The notes: a model not told the origin generated them from the sequence alone. Shown: positions 25,570 through 34,820, counted from the stretch's first letter. The stretch: 57,945 nucleotides of DNA from Marvinbryantia formatexigens (GCA_021771035.1 JAETPU010000016.1:1-57945), one strand, 5' to 3'. Program-made: numbers and translations.

Positions 25570-26511
25570 ATGAAGCGTATCTTAGTCACCGGCGGAGCGG
25601 GCTTTGTAGGCTCCAATCTGTGCGCCCGCCTTGTCAGGGATCCCGAAAACCATGTCATCTGCCTGGACAACCTGTTTACAGGCCGGATGTCCAACATTCA
25701 GCCGCTGATGGAACTGGAGAATTTCCAGTTTATTGAGCACAATGTCCAAGAGCCCATCGATCTGCAGGTGGATCAAATCTATAATGCGGCGTGCCCAGCC
25801 AGCCCGCCTGCCTACCAGAAGAGCCCCACGGACACCACCAAAACCTGTATTTTCGGAATTCTCAATATGCTGGAGCTGGCAAAAAAATATGACGCAACCC
25901 TGATGCAGTTTTCCACCAGCGAGGTGTATGGGGATCCCCAGGTGCATCCCCAGGTGGAGGAATACCGGGGGTGCGTAAACCCCATTGGAATCCGCAGCTG
26001 CTACGATGAGGGCAAGCGCTGCGCGGAATCCCTGTGCTTTGACTATCACCGGGAGTTCGGCGTCAAAATCAAGGTGATCCGCATCTTCAACACCTATGGC
26101 CCCAATATGGATCCCCAGGATGGGCGTGTGGTGAGCAATTTCATCATGCAGGCCCTGCGCGGGGAGGATATCACCATCTACGGGGACGGTACCCAGACCA
26201 GGAGCTTCCAGTATGTGGACGACCTGATTGAGGGGATTGTCCGCATGATGAACTTGAGCCGCCCCGACTTTTTGGGCCCGGTGAACCTGGGAAACCCCGG
26301 GGAGTTCAATATGCTGGAATTGGCGCAGAAGGTTCTGGAAAAGACAGGAAGCCAGAGCAAACTGGTCTTTCGGCCCCTTCCCGGCGATGATCCGGTGCGC
26401 CGCCAGGCGGATATCACTGTGGCAAAGCGGGAACTGGGCGGCTGGGAGCCGGTTGTGGCCCTGGACGAGGGACTGGACAGGAGCATCGCCTACTTTAAAA
26501 CCCTGCTGTAA
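25570..26511 (+). CDS. uxs: UDP-glucuronate decarboxylase (UDP-xylose synthase)
   Basis: This 313-residue short-chain dehydrogenase has [10 protein letters not shown] for NAD, the UXS signatures [13 protein letters not shown] and [14 protein letters not shown], and the catalytic Tyr145/Lys149 in RSCYDEGKR. It converts UDP-glucuronate made by Ugd into UDP-xylose. The two genes form a complete route to UDP-xylose, but no glycosyltransferase is nearby. Confidence 0.92.
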   Translation: MKRILVTGGAGFVGSNLCARLVRDPENHVICLDNLFTGRMSNIQPLMELENFQFIEHNVQEPIDLQVDQIYNAACPASPPAYQKSPTDTTKTCIFGILNMLELAKKYDATLMQFSTSEVYGDPQVHPQVEEYRGCVNPIGIRSCYDEGKRCAESLCFDYHREFGVKIKVIRIFNTYGPNMDPQDGRVVSNFIMQALRGEDITIYGDGTQTRSFQYVDDLIEGIVRMMNLSRPDFLGPVNLGNPGEFNMLELAQKVLEKTGSQSKLVFRPLPGDDPVRRQADITVAKRELGGWEPVVALDEGLDRSIAYFKTLL

Positions 26512-26593
26512 TTGCCGGGATTCCAGGCGCGTGGGAACGCTGCACCGTGGGATGGAGGCCCTGCGCGCAGGGCCCGCCCGGACAATCGGATCA

Positions 26594-26626
26594 AAAAAGC
26601 GGAGAACCATTGGTTCTCCGCTTTTT
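26594..26626. terminator. Bidirectional terminator
   Basis: A stem AAAAGCGGAGAACCA against its complement, flanked by A and T runs, between convergent uxs and the CNNM-type gene. Confidence 0.9.
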
Positions 26627-26634
26627 CTGTATGA

Positions 26635-27969
26635 TTACCGCTCCTGCGCCTGTGCCGAGACAGCCGGGAGCTTTTCAATTTTTACGGTTTGAATGTGGCG
26701 TTCATCCATGCGCACTACGGTAAACCGGTATCCCCTGACAGTGACAAAGACCTGTTCTTCCCCTTCTGGGATATAGCCCAGCCTTTCGAGAATGAGCCCG
26801 CCCAAGGTGTCGTAATCCTCTTCCTCCTCGTGAAGCTCCCAATCCAGGCGGCGGCTGAGCTCATCCAGGGAGATAGCGCCGTCCGCCGTGATGGTGCCGT
26901 CCGGATTTTCGATGAACTGCTCCTCCTCGTTGTCATATTCGTCCTGAATATTGCCAACGATGGATTCCAGCAGATCCTCCATGGTAACAATCCCGGAGGT
27001 TCCGCCGTATTCGTCGATGACCACGGCCAGCTGCACTTTTTTGGCGGTAAACTGCGCGAACAAATCCCGGCAGCGGTTGCTCTCCGGAACATACAGAGCC
27101 TCCCGCATCAGACTGCGCACATCGAATTCCCCAGCCGGGCGCCCGATGAACCTGAGCAGATCCTTGACATACAGTATCCCGATGATGTCGTCCATCGTGT
27201 CCTCATAGACAGGGAAGCGGGAATAGCCGGTCTGGGTGGCAAGCTGGGTAATCTCGTCCAGGGTGGCGTCCGCCTCGATGGCGGTTACCTCCGTGCGGTG
27301 AGTCATAATATCTCCGGCGCTGCGATCGTCAAAGTCGAAGATATTGTTGATCATCTCCTTCTGGCTCTCCTCGATGGCGCCGCTTTCGTTTCCGGCGTCC
27401 ACCATCAGGCGGATTTCCTCCTCTGTGACGCGCTCTGTCTCCTGAGAGGGATCCATGCCCAGCAGCCGGACAATCCCATGGGAGATAAGCCGGCAGAACC
27501 ACAATAGCGGATGCAGCAGCACACAGGCGGGCCGTACCAGCCGCAGGCAAACCGAGGAGCTCTCTCGGATCACCGCGATTTTCCGGGGAACCAGCAGCCC
27601 CAGGGTGATCACGAGAAAACAGACCAGCAGTATCGTCAAAACGAGCATGACCGAATACAGCCAGATGCTGGGGAACTGGGGAAAGAGCCGCTCTGCCATG
27701 AGCGTGAGAGGAGGGAACAGCGCACGGATCGCGCACATCCCGGCCAGGAGCACACCAAAGCAGGCGCCGCCCCGCAAACTGAGATAGAACACAGCGGGGT
27801 GATCCAGAAGATCCAGAATGCGCTTAGCGCGGGCATCGCCCTCCTCGGCGGCCTTTTTCAGGCGGCTCTCGCTCTGCTGGAGCATTGCCGTTTCAGAAAA
27901 GGAGAATACAGCCGTCCATACCAGGAAAAAAACGCCCAGTATGGCGGCGAGTATACTGAAAGGGTCCAT
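26635..27969 (-). CDS. CNNM/HlyC-type CBS-domain membrane protein
   Basis: This 444-residue protein has an N-terminal DUF21/CNNM membrane domain with about four spans, a CBS pair (MTHRTEVTAIEADATLDEI, DIIGILYVKDLLRF, LAVVIDEYGGTSGIVTMEDLLESIVG) and a C-terminal CorC_HlyC domain. The family is linked to magnesium or cation efflux despite the hemolysin name. I use the ATG at 27969; a TTG at 27981 lies very close to AAGAAAGG and is possible. Confidence 0.9.
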   Translation of the reverse strand: MDPFSILAAILGVFFLVWTAVFSFSETAMLQQSESRLKKAAEEGDARAKRILDLLDHPAVFYLSLRGGACFGVLLAGMCAIRALFPPLTLMAERLFPQFPSIWLYSVMLVLTILLVCFLVITLGLLVPRKIAVIRESSSVCLRLVRPACVLLHPLLWFCRLISHGIVRLLGMDPSQETERVTEEEIRLMVDAGNESGAIEESQKEMINNIFDFDDRSAGDIMTHRTEVTAIEADATLDEITQLATQTGYSRFPVYEDTMDDIIGILYVKDLLRFIGRPAGEFDVRSLMREALYVPESNRCRDLFAQFTAKKVQLAVVIDEYGGTSGIVTMEDLLESIVGNIQDEYDNEEEQFIENPDGTITADGAISLDELSRRLDWELHEEEEDYDTLGGLILERLGYIPEGEEQVFVTVRGYRFTVVRMDERHIQTVKIEKLPAVSAQAQER

Positions 27970-28048
27970 GGATTGCTTCAAACCTTTCTTGCAAAAAATT
28001 CATAGTCCCGGCGGATTGGCTCCGCTGAGAATACAATAATACACTTTA

Positions 28049-28077
28049 ACTATACCCGCCTTTTGGCGGTTTGTCAA
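28049..28077 (-). promoter_or_regulatory. Promoter of CNNM/HlyC gene
   Basis: On the minus strand, TTGACA (28077-28072), a 17-bp spacer that itself holds CCGCC-AAAA-GGCGG, and TATAGT (28054-28049). The spacer palindrome could be an operator. Confidence 0.75.
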
Positions 28078-28302
28078 TTCCGGGCGGCAGAGCTTTGCTG
28101 CAGCAGGAATCCCGGCCGGATGCGGGAGAGAGCGCCGGTGGCCCCAGACAAAAACGCCTGGAAACTATGGAAGGGGAGAATTGGATAAAGGATGGCATGC
28201 GGCTGTTCCGAAAGCACCGCCGATCACAGGAAAAAATTCACAATTTTTCAGGGGAATCCCTTATGCAGGACGCTGAAAATGTGGGCTTCTCATGATAAAA
28301 AC

Positions 28303-28330
28303 TTGCTCTTTTCAGGCGAGGGACTATCAT
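28303..28330 (+). promoter_or_regulatory. Possible promoter of the isomerase-like gene
   Basis: TTGCTC, a 16-bp spacer and TATCAT, about 50 bases before the ATG at 28381. Confidence 0.5.
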
Positions 28331-28380
28331 AGAGAGGTAAGAACGATTGCCTGTCACTGGAGTCGAAGGAGTGTTGGAGT

Positions 28381-29259
28381 ATGAAAATTGGAATTGATAC
28401 CGGAACTATCTGCAACAAGGTGCCTGATGAGCGGGAAGCTATCCGGCGGTATGCGGATATCGGTTTTGATGCGCTGGACTATGGCTACTGTGCCCATGTG
28501 GGGGAGGACAGCGTCTTTTTAAATGAGGATTGGGAGGAATATGCCGATTCCCTGGCCCGTACCGCCCGGGAGTGCGGGATTCTCTTTTCCCAGGCCCATG
28601 CCCCCATGTATTCCTGGAGAAATACGCCTGAGGATATCCAGCGCCTGGATGAGCTGACCCGGCGCGCCTTCCGGGTTTGTGAAATCATCGGCGCGCCCTA
28701 TCTGGTGATTCACCCCAGGATGAAGCCGGACTGCATCAACGGCGAAAATGCCCAGAGGGATCTGATGGCAAATGTACAGTGGTACCGCACCCTGCTGCCC
28801 CTGGCGAAAAAGCATCATGTAAAAATTGCACTGGAAAATATGTTTGGATGGGATCCCCTGGTTTCTCGGAACTGCCGCACCACCTTCAGCACCTGTGAGG
28901 AGATGCTGGAGTGCATAAGGCTTTTGGACAGCGAGGATGTGGTGGTCTGCCTGGATACCGGTCACAGCCATTTGGTGCGCCAGCCCCTGGCCCAAGAGGC
29001 GCGCCTTTTGGGAAAACATCTGAAGCTGCTTCATGTGCACGATAACTGCGGCTTCAATGATGAACACCTGGCGCCTGGCTATGGCAGCATTGCCTGGCCC
29101 GAGTTTCTGAGCGCCCTGCGGGACATTGGGTATGACGGCGTTTTCTCCGCCGAGACCTTCCGGATGGGCACGGCGGTGCCTGCTGAAGCTTCCATTCAGG
29201 CGGTAAAGCTGGTGTATGCCATTCTGGACAGCCTTCTGCGGGAAAACGGCCTGCGCTGA
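28381..29259 (+). CDS. Sugar phosphate isomerase/epimerase family protein
   Basis: This 292-residue TIM barrel of the AP-endonuclease-2-like family has the metal-site residues expected for the fold: LVIHPR, IALENMFGWD, VCLDTGHSH, LLHVHDNCGFNDEHLAPGYGSI and FSAETF. Relatives isomerise or epimerise sugars with a divalent metal. The substrate cannot be told. It is monocistronic, with GAAGGAG ahead of the ATG and a terminator after it. Confidence 0.88.
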   Translation: MKIGIDTGTICNKVPDEREAIRRYADIGFDALDYGYCAHVGEDSVFLNEDWEEYADSLARTARECGILFSQAHAPMYSWRNTPEDIQRLDELTRRAFRVCEIIGAPYLVIHPRMKPDCINGENAQRDLMANVQWYRTLLPLAKKHHVKIALENMFGWDPLVSRNCRTTFSTCEEMLECIRLLDSEDVVVCLDTGHSHLVRQPLAQEARLLGKHLKLLHVHDNCGFNDEHLAPGYGSIAWPEFLSALRDIGYDGVFSAETFRMGTAVPAEASIQAVKLVYAILDSLLRENGLR

Positions 29260-29328
29260 GAGGAATATTGAGCCCGGAAAGGCAGCGGCGGCTATGGGTA
29301 TCAAACCTGACGCGCTGTGCTGGGTTCC

Positions 29329-29373
29329 AAAAGAAGTCCGGCCTTTTCCTAAGGAAAGGCAGGGCTTCTTTAA
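29329..29373 (+). terminator. Terminator after isomerase-like gene
   Basis: An imperfect long stem AAAGAAGTCCGGCCTTTTCC against GGAAAGGCAGGGCTTCTTT. It shares AAGAAGTCCGGCC with the hairpin at 9439-9480. Confidence 0.7.
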
Positions 29374-29485
29374 AGTTACTGAAAAAAGTATTCAGTCCCC
29401 TTGCCGCAAAAGTAAAATACGTCCTGTCTTTTTGCCGCCCCAAGATACTGCGGACTATGCGGGAGAGAATCTGGGCACGCCAAAG

Positions 29486-29523
29486 GAAAAATCCCCGCCG
29501 TCACGAAGGGGTGACGGCGGGGA
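29486..29523 (-). terminator. Terminator of the AEC transporter transcript
   Basis: A perfect 13-bp stem TCCCCGCCGTCAC/GTGACGGCGGGGA whose T tract (TTTTT) is on the minus strand, 235 bases downstream of the AEC gene. From 29524 to 29758 I see no gene. Confidence 0.75.
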
Positions 29524-29758
29524 ATTCGGATGCTGGCAGAGCTTGGCTTTCAGATACGCGGCGGGGTTCAATCCTGTTTCAAGGGAACCGCACATTTCCC
29601 CAGGCACAGCTGGGGCTTGCTTTGCCGGGGTTTCCTATGGCCCGCGAAGGAGGAGCCGCCCCCCCAACCGGGGAACCCGGCGCCGGATGGGCGGGGATGC
29701 CGCTCTTTGAGCCAATGGGCGCTGGGGTATCCCAGGCCCTGGGAGCCTGGTTTCGCAG

Positions 29759-30703
29759 TTAAAGAAGAAAACCCAGAACCACAAAGACAGCCGGAATCGT
29801 GATACAGGAAAACACATGGGACACCAGGGTCATGCCGGAGGCCACCCGGGTATCCTTTCCGTACGCGCTGGGAATGACGATGGTGTTGAGCCCAAGCGGC
29901 ATGGCGAGAGAGCATACGGCGCAGATGATAAAGGTTTTGGAGACGGCATCGCCCGCCAACAGGAGGCCCGCAATCAGCAGGAGCGGAAATACCAGGAGAC
30001 GCAGGGCGCTTATAATGTAGATGCTTTTAATCTTCAGCACAGCTCGAAGGTCGATTTTGGCGATGGTCATGCCCGTGAGCAGCATGGCAACCGGCGACAT
30101 ACAGTTCCCCGCACAGGTGACCAGGGAATCCAGAAAGTCCGGAACCGGGAGCCGGAGGATGCCGATGAACATCCCCAGCACCATACATCCGAACATGGGG
30201 TTCACAAAATTTTTCAGTTTATCCCGCGGGCTTCGTCGTACGCCGGTTTCCCCCATCAGCAGGCTGGGAACTCCCCAGAGATAGATAAAGATCCACAATA
30301 CCAGCGTGAAGATCATATATTCCAGGAAAATATCCGGAAACAGGGCGCTGACAATGGCGTTGCCCATAAATCCAAAATTGGAAAAGCACAGGCCGTACAG
30401 ATAGATGTTCCTGGTGTAGCCGTCCTTGGCGCATATCTTTACGCAGAGGAGCGCGAGGGGCACAACCATGAGTTCCAGCAGAAGGCTGCCCGCCAAAAGC
30501 TTCCATGAGCTCGAGAGCTTTTGAACCGTAAAGTAGTTCATAAACGTCCCCAGCACCAGGGCGGGAATAAAAAGGTAGTTCTCCAGCCGGGACAGGACGG
30601 TTTCGGAATCCGCGGGGATCAGTTTGAACTTTGCCAAACAGAACCCAAGGACAATGAAAGAAAATAAAAACGCCATTTGGCCCAAAGTTGCAGAAAACAG
30701 CAT
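29759..30703 (-). CDS. AEC family transporter
   Basis: This 314-residue protein has about ten hydrophobic segments and the auxin-efflux-carrier (Mem_trans) pattern: an N-terminal FIVLGFCLAKFKLIPADSETVLSRLENYLFIPAL and the second-half GNCMSPVAMLLTGMTIAKIDL. Bacterial AEC carriers move small organic anions such as malate. It is the last gene of the RpiR operon, 22 bases after the phosphatase remnant. Confidence 0.9.
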   Translation of the reverse strand: MLFSATLGQMAFLFSFIVLGFCLAKFKLIPADSETVLSRLENYLFIPALVLGTFMNYFTVQKLSSSWKLLAGSLLLELMVVPLALLCVKICAKDGYTRNIYLYGLCFSNFGFMGNAIVSALFPDIFLEYMIFTLVLWIFIYLWGVPSLLMGETGVRRSPRDKLKNFVNPMFGCMVLGMFIGILRLPVPDFLDSLVTCAGNCMSPVAMLLTGMTIAKIDLRAVLKIKSIYIISALRLLVFPLLLIAGLLLAGDAVSKTFIICAVCSLAMPLGLNTIVIPSAYGKDTRVASGMTLVSHVFSCITIPAVFVVLGFLL

Positions 30704-30725
30704 GATGATACCCTCTTCAGAAGAT

Positions 30726-30925
30726 TTATAGCACAGGGTTTCCTTCCCATTCGGGGGCGGGCGCGATTCCCATCAGCTTGGCAATGGCAGGCGCAATATC
30801 AAGAATACTGCCGCCGTCAAACCGGACGCCTTTTGGAAATTTGTGCACCATATAAAAGGTTGGGATGGCAGTTCGTCCGGCCGCATTCCGTCGATAGAGA
30901 TAAGAATAACCTTTTCCTTGTTCAT
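30726..30925 (-). pseudogene. Internally deleted alkaline-phosphatase-superfamily gene
   Basis: The first ~20 codons read MNKEKVILISIDGMRPDELP, the metal-binding N-terminus of nucleotide pyrophosphatase/sulfatase-type enzymes (SIDGMRPD). Then the frame is lost. In another frame the family C-terminus appears, FPKGVRFDGGSILDIAPAIAK followed by LMGI and EWEG. The two ends meet near 30860, so roughly 400 or more codons have been deleted. The ribosome binding site GAAGG and the position 17 bases after rpiR show it was the middle gene of the operon. Confidence 0.85.
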
Positions 30926-30942
30926 AAAATAAAACAGCCTTC

Positions 30943-31785
30943 TCATTTCTGGTAGCGGATATCCTGAAGGATTCGGTTGCGCTCCAGGAGATGCTGTGCC
31001 AGGGTGTCCTGATTGATGGTGGCAAGCATCATCATAAAGGCGTCGATGATACAGATATGGGCTACCCTGGCGGAGACGGCCTCTACCGGATAGCTGCGCT
31101 CATCGGAAAACGCAGTGACGGAATAATCACTCTCCCTGGCAAGCAGGCTGTGGGCAAAGCTCGTAATGGCCACTGTGGCCGCACCGGCCTTTTTTGCCCG
31201 CCTGAGGGCGTCCACGGTGGCCTTTGTAGTGCCGCTGTGGGAGATGCCTACGGCCACGTCCCCTTCGCTGAGGTTTGCCGCCGTGACATTCATAAACAGA
31301 ATATCCGTACAGGAGGACGCAGGGATGCCGAGCTGTGCAAAACGGTAGTGTGCGTCCACGGCGATGACAGAGGAGGTGCCGATACCGAAAAAGGCCACCC
31401 GCCGTGCGCTTGCAAACAGGTGGGAAATGGCTTCAATCTCCTGGAAATCCATCATGGATAAGGTGTCCTTCAAGGTGCTGATCCCAGAGCGGAACACCTT
31501 GGTGAATACGGCGGATGCGCTGCCCTCCTCACTGATCTGCGGCAGCTCCTCTGCTCCGGAGATCTGCGCCGATTCGGCGGCCAGAAGCAGTTTTAGTTTG
31601 GAAAACCCCTCAACTCCCACCGATTTGCAAAACCGAATGACAGCGGACGGCGCGGTTTGGGCGCGCTGTGCCAGTTCGTTCACATGGAGCTTCACGATTT
31701 CCTGGGGCTCATCCAGAACCACCCGCGCGATTCGCTTTTCGGCTTCGGTGAGGGAAGGGTACAGATTATGGATTTTGGAGAGCAT
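30943..31785 (-). CDS. RpiR/MurR family transcriptional regulator
   Basis: These 280 residues comprise an N-terminal RpiR HTH (LYPSLTEAEKRIARVVLDEP, VNELAQRAQTAPSAVIRFCKSVGVEGFSKLKLLL) and a SIS sugar-phosphate-binding domain (VAFFGIGTSSVIAVDAHYRF, GDVAVGISHSGTTKATVDALRRA). It should sense a sugar phosphate and control the operon with the phosphatase remnant and the AEC transporter. The start is the ATG at 31785, behind GAGGTGG. Two palindromic operators lie upstream. Confidence 0.93.
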   Translation of the reverse strand: MLSKIHNLYPSLTEAEKRIARVVLDEPQEIVKLHVNELAQRAQTAPSAVIRFCKSVGVEGFSKLKLLLAAESAQISGAEELPQISEEGSASAVFTKVFRSGISTLKDTLSMMDFQEIEAISHLFASARRVAFFGIGTSSVIAVDAHYRFAQLGIPASSCTDILFMNVTAANLSEGDVAVGISHSGTTKATVDALRRAKKAGAATVAITSFAHSLLARESDYSVTAFSDERSYPVEAVSARVAHICIIDAFMMMLATINQDTLAQHLLERNRILQDIRYQK

Positions 31786-31804
31786 GATGGTCCACCTCAC
31801 AGTA

Positions 31805-31850
31805 TAGAATAAATTCTAAAATAAAAACACAAAATAGAATTAAGTTCTAT
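31805..31850. promoter_or_regulatory. Two RpiR operator boxes
   Basis: TAGAAT-AA-ATTCTA (31805-31818) and ATAGAA..TTCTAT (31834-31850) share TAGAAT..TTCTA and are about 31 bp apart centre to centre, i.e. three DNA turns. They lie just downstream of the -10, as expected for an autorepressor. Confidence 0.75.
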
Positions 31851-31853
31851 TGG

Positions 31854-31882
31854 ATTATACCCCTTCTTTTACATAGAGTCAA
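31854..31882 (-). promoter_or_regulatory. Promoter of the rpiR operon
   Basis: On the minus strand, TTGACT (31882-31877), a 17-bp spacer and TATAAT (31859-31854). From 31883 to 32101 there is no gene. Confidence 0.8.
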
Positions 31883-32101
31883 TGAGAATTTAACAAATTC
31901 TGAATATTTGGATGGGCCGCTTTACAAATGAGGCGGTATGGCGGCGCGGCCTTTCGGCGAAAGGGAGGTGCGGGAAAACAAACTGATGACAGGCGCCTGA
32001 GAGCCGGAACACGAAAGCAGAAAAAGGGACCGGCTGGGATGCCGCAGAGTCAGGCGCTGCCGGGCCCGAAGACAAAGGATAGGAGCCTGGGAAGGCCGGA
32101 C

Positions 32102-32138
32102 AAAAAAATGAGGACACCTCCCAGGGAGAGATGTCCTC
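32102..32138 (-). terminator. Terminator of the two-component operon
   Basis: Stem GAGGACA/TGTCCTC with a run of seven T on the minus strand, 11 bases after the histidine kinase stop. Confidence 0.85.
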
Positions 32139-32148
32139 ACAGCGCTGT

Positions 32149-33681
32149 TCATGTTTCAGGGCCTTGCGGCCTGCTTTGGGCTTTGCTGGACGGGTCCCCG
32201 TGTCCGGGGAGCTCCTGGGGCCCGGCGAGAGGCAGGGAGAACCAGAACTCGCTGCCGATGCCGGGGGTGCTCAAAACGCCGTAGCGCCCGCCGTGCAGTT
32301 CCATTACAGAGCGTACGATGGAGAGCCCCAGCCCCGTGCCCACCGCCGCCCGTTTGTGGGTTTTATCCAGCTTGTAGTAGCGCTCCCACACCCACTGCAG
32401 CTGTTCCTGGGGAATTCCCTCTCCGGTGTCCCGAACCCCGATGCGCACCCAATTATCCTGTACGCGCTGAATGACCGTCACCCGGCGATCCTCGCCGGTG
32501 TAATTGATAGCGTTGTTGATGAGGTTATAGATCACCTGGGAAATTCTCAGCTCATCCGCTGTCAGGAACACCTCCTGGTCGTAGTCAAAGAGGATGGTGT
32601 AGCCGTCCTGCTGGGTGAGTTTCCGGTAGCGGTGCAGCGTCTGCCTTACGGTTTGGGTAATGCAGAACCGGCTGATCTGCAGCTTCTGCGTCCCGGACTG
32701 CAGCCGGGAGAGATCCAAGAGATCGTTGACCAGGCTGGTGAGCCGCTGGGCCTCCTCGATGATAATCTGGATGTTTTCGGGGGTGTTTTCCCCGGGAATA
32801 TCCCGGATAACCTCTGCGTACCCGGTAATCATTGTCAGGGGCGTGCGCAGATCGTGGGACACGTTGGCGATTAAATCCCGCCGCAGCTGTTCCGTCTTTT
32901 GCAGCTCCTGGGCCACACATTGCAGCGTCCGGTTGAGCTGGTCAATCTCCCGGTAGCCGCGCCCGTTAAACTGGGTGTGAAACTCCCCTCCCACCAAATC
33001 CGAGGCGGCCCGGGTAATCTGAAGAATGGGCTGGGAGATCTTGCGGGAAATGAGGATGGAGAGGATCAGCGCCAGCACAATCAGAATGACGGAGATCCAC
33101 ACCAGCTGGATCCGCAGGGTCTGCACAGTGGCGCCCACCGGCGAAATCAGGGTGTTGAGCATGATGATGGTATCTGCATCGTCGCTTTCTCCCGAAAGCA
33201 CCCGGGTATACAGGATGCTCTCCATGTTGTCATAGCCTTCCAGCTTCCCGCCGCCCTCATCGATGACAAATTCCCCGGAGAATTGGGGAGTCACCCGCCG
33301 GCGCACAAAGTGCTCCATATATTCCCCGGAATTCTGAAGCGCCTGCAGATACCGCGCGGCCTGATCCCGGGCGCTGAAATGGTGGACCATGCAGTCCGGC
33401 AGCACGTCCGCGTCATAGACAGTGCCGTCCGAGGTCTGCACATGGATGCATACCTCCTCCTGGCGGGCCAGCCCGTCCAGAACCTCCTGGAGATTCCCCG
33501 CATTCAGGGCACGGGTGATGGTATCCGCGGTGGAGTAGATGTTATTGGTCTTAATCCACTTGTAGAAGTCCTGTAAAAATACCGTCTGAAACAGCCACAG
33601 CAGCAGGACGATACAGGCGGTAAAAATGCCGAAGCACAGAAAAGTTTTCCCCCGGACAGTCAGCTTACTCCTGTGTTTCAA
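32149..33681 (-). CDS. Sensor histidine kinase
   Basis: This 510-residue membrane kinase has TM1 around 13-32, an extracellular sensor of about 155 residues, TM2 around 191-212, HAMP, the phospho-acceptor His276 in IANVSHDLRTPLTMI, the N box VIYNLINNAINYT, the G1 box VRDTGEGIP and the G2 box GTGLGLSIV. It partners the response regulator just upstream. The start is probably the TTG at 33681, which lies inside the 3' end of the regulator's shifted frame, so translation would be coupled only if that end is reached. The stimulus is unknown. Confidence 0.93.
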   Translation of the reverse strand: MKHRSKLTVRGKTFLCFGIFTACIVLLLWLFQTVFLQDFYKWIKTNNIYSTADTITRALNAGNLQEVLDGLARQEEVCIHVQTSDGTVYDADVLPDCMVHHFSARDQAARYLQALQNSGEYMEHFVRRRVTPQFSGEFVIDEGGGKLEGYDNMESILYTRVLSGESDDADTIIMLNTLISPVGATVQTLRIQLVWISVILIVLALILSILISRKISQPILQITRAASDLVGGEFHTQFNGRGYREIDQLNRTLQCVAQELQKTEQLRRDLIANVSHDLRTPLTMITGYAEVIRDIPGENTPENIQIIIEEAQRLTSLVNDLLDLSRLQSGTQKLQISRFCITQTVRQTLHRYRKLTQQDGYTILFDYDQEVFLTADELRISQVIYNLINNAINYTGEDRRVTVIQRVQDNWVRIGVRDTGEGIPQEQLQWVWERYYKLDKTHKRAAVGTGLGLSIVRSVMELHGGRYGVLSTPGIGSEFWFSLPLAGPQELPGHGDPSSKAQSRPQGPET

Positions 33682-34341
33682 ACCGATACCCCACGCCGCG
33701 CAGCGTCACAATCAGCGATCCATAGTCCTCCAGGTTTTTTTGCGCAGCAGCTTGATATGGGTGTCTACGGTGCGGTCGTCGCCGTAGAAGTCATACCCCC
33801 ACACCTCAGTGATGAGCTTCTCCCTGGACAGGGCGATATCCCGGTTTTTGATGAGATAGGCCAGCAGTTCATATTCCTTGGGGGAGAGGTTTTTGCGCTG
33901 GGAATCCACTTTCACCACCCGTGCGGTGAAATCCACCTGGAGCCCCCGGTACTGGAACTGATCCCGCTGCTCCTGGGTGCCGCGGGTGCGCTTGAGGATG
34001 GCGTCCACCCGCATCATCAGCTCCTTGGGAGAAAAGGGCTTGACTACATAGTCGTCCACGCCCAGCTCAAACCCGTGGATACGGTCATACTCCTCGCCCC
34101 GGGCCGAAAGCATCAGCACAGGGGTTTGGGAAAATTTACGGATAGCCCGGCAGGCAGAAAAGCCGTCCAGCTCCGGCATCATTACATCCATGATGATCAT
34201 GTCGAAGTCCTGGGTGCGGCACAGTTCCACGGCCTGCAGCCCGTTTTGGGCCTCGGTTACGCCATAGCCCTCAAAGGCGGCGTATTTTTTGATGAGAGTG
34301 CGGATATTTTGTTCATCGTCCACCACCAGCAGCTGATACAT
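33665..34341 (-). CDS. OmpR-type response regulator with a C-terminal frameshift
   Basis: The receiver domain is intact (acidic VVDDE, phospho-acceptor Asp52 in MDVMMPELDG, Lys in VVKPF) and the winged HTH runs through REKLITEVWGYDFYGDDRTVDTHIKLLRK. At an A7 run (plus-strand T7, 33735-33741) the frame goes to TWRTMDR and stops at 33712. One base back (-1 frame), the normal family end follows: NLEDYGSLIVTLRGVGYRF plus ETQE, stopping at 33665. As written, the final beta hairpin of the DNA-binding domain is lost. Cause: mutation, sequencing error or slippage. Confidence 0.88.
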
Positions 34342-34597
34342 CGTTTTTCGTCCTTTCCTTCACATATAGGATGGGGCCGGCCGTTTTCCGTCTGTCCCGT
34401 CCTGCGGACGAAACCCGGACAGGCCCCCGGGTTCAGGGAGAGAGCTCCCCCCTGTTTCTTCGCTCCGGCGTCCCCAAAAAATGGACGCTTATTTTTAACC
34501 AGTATAGCGCTAAAATGTGATGAATCCTTGAACGCACCGGCGGTTTTGCAGAATTTGGCCTTGGTTTTATAGGAAAGCCCCTGTTTTTTGCCCGCAG

Positions 34598-34626
34598 TTT
34601 ACTTTTTCCATTCGGATCGGTATAAT
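34598..34626 (+). promoter_or_regulatory. Promoter far upstream of ydcF
   Basis: TTTACT, a 17-bp spacer and a consensus TATAAT. The predicted start near 34633 leaves about 285 untranslated bases before the ydcF-like gene. The stretch 34342-34597 shows no gene, only the regulator's upstream region. Confidence 0.65.
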
Positions 34627-34632
34627 AAACTA

Positions 34633-34820
34633 AGGTTTGACAAATTCTCTCAGAATCTGCCAAAGCACAGAAGAACCGTAAGAACACATCGAGGATAGTG
34701 TTGAGCGCGCCGCGTTGTGATGCATAAACCCAAGCTTCAGGGCTTCCTGGAGGGACTGCCTCTCCATGGTTCCCCGACGCGGATTGACGGGCTGCGGCGA
34801 CAGGGAGTTTTTGAGAAATC
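34633..34820 (+). ncRNA. Candidate structured leader or small RNA
   Basis: No coding frame is convincing here. Possible helices include AACAC/GTGTT, CCGCGT with ACGCGG some 65 bases later, an apical CTTCAGG/CCTGGAG and a weak end-to-end pairing (TTCTC with GAGAA). The size of about 185 bases is 6S-like, but I cannot match known 6S sequence motifs and no clear terminator follows. It may simply be the ydcF leader. Confidence 0.25.
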
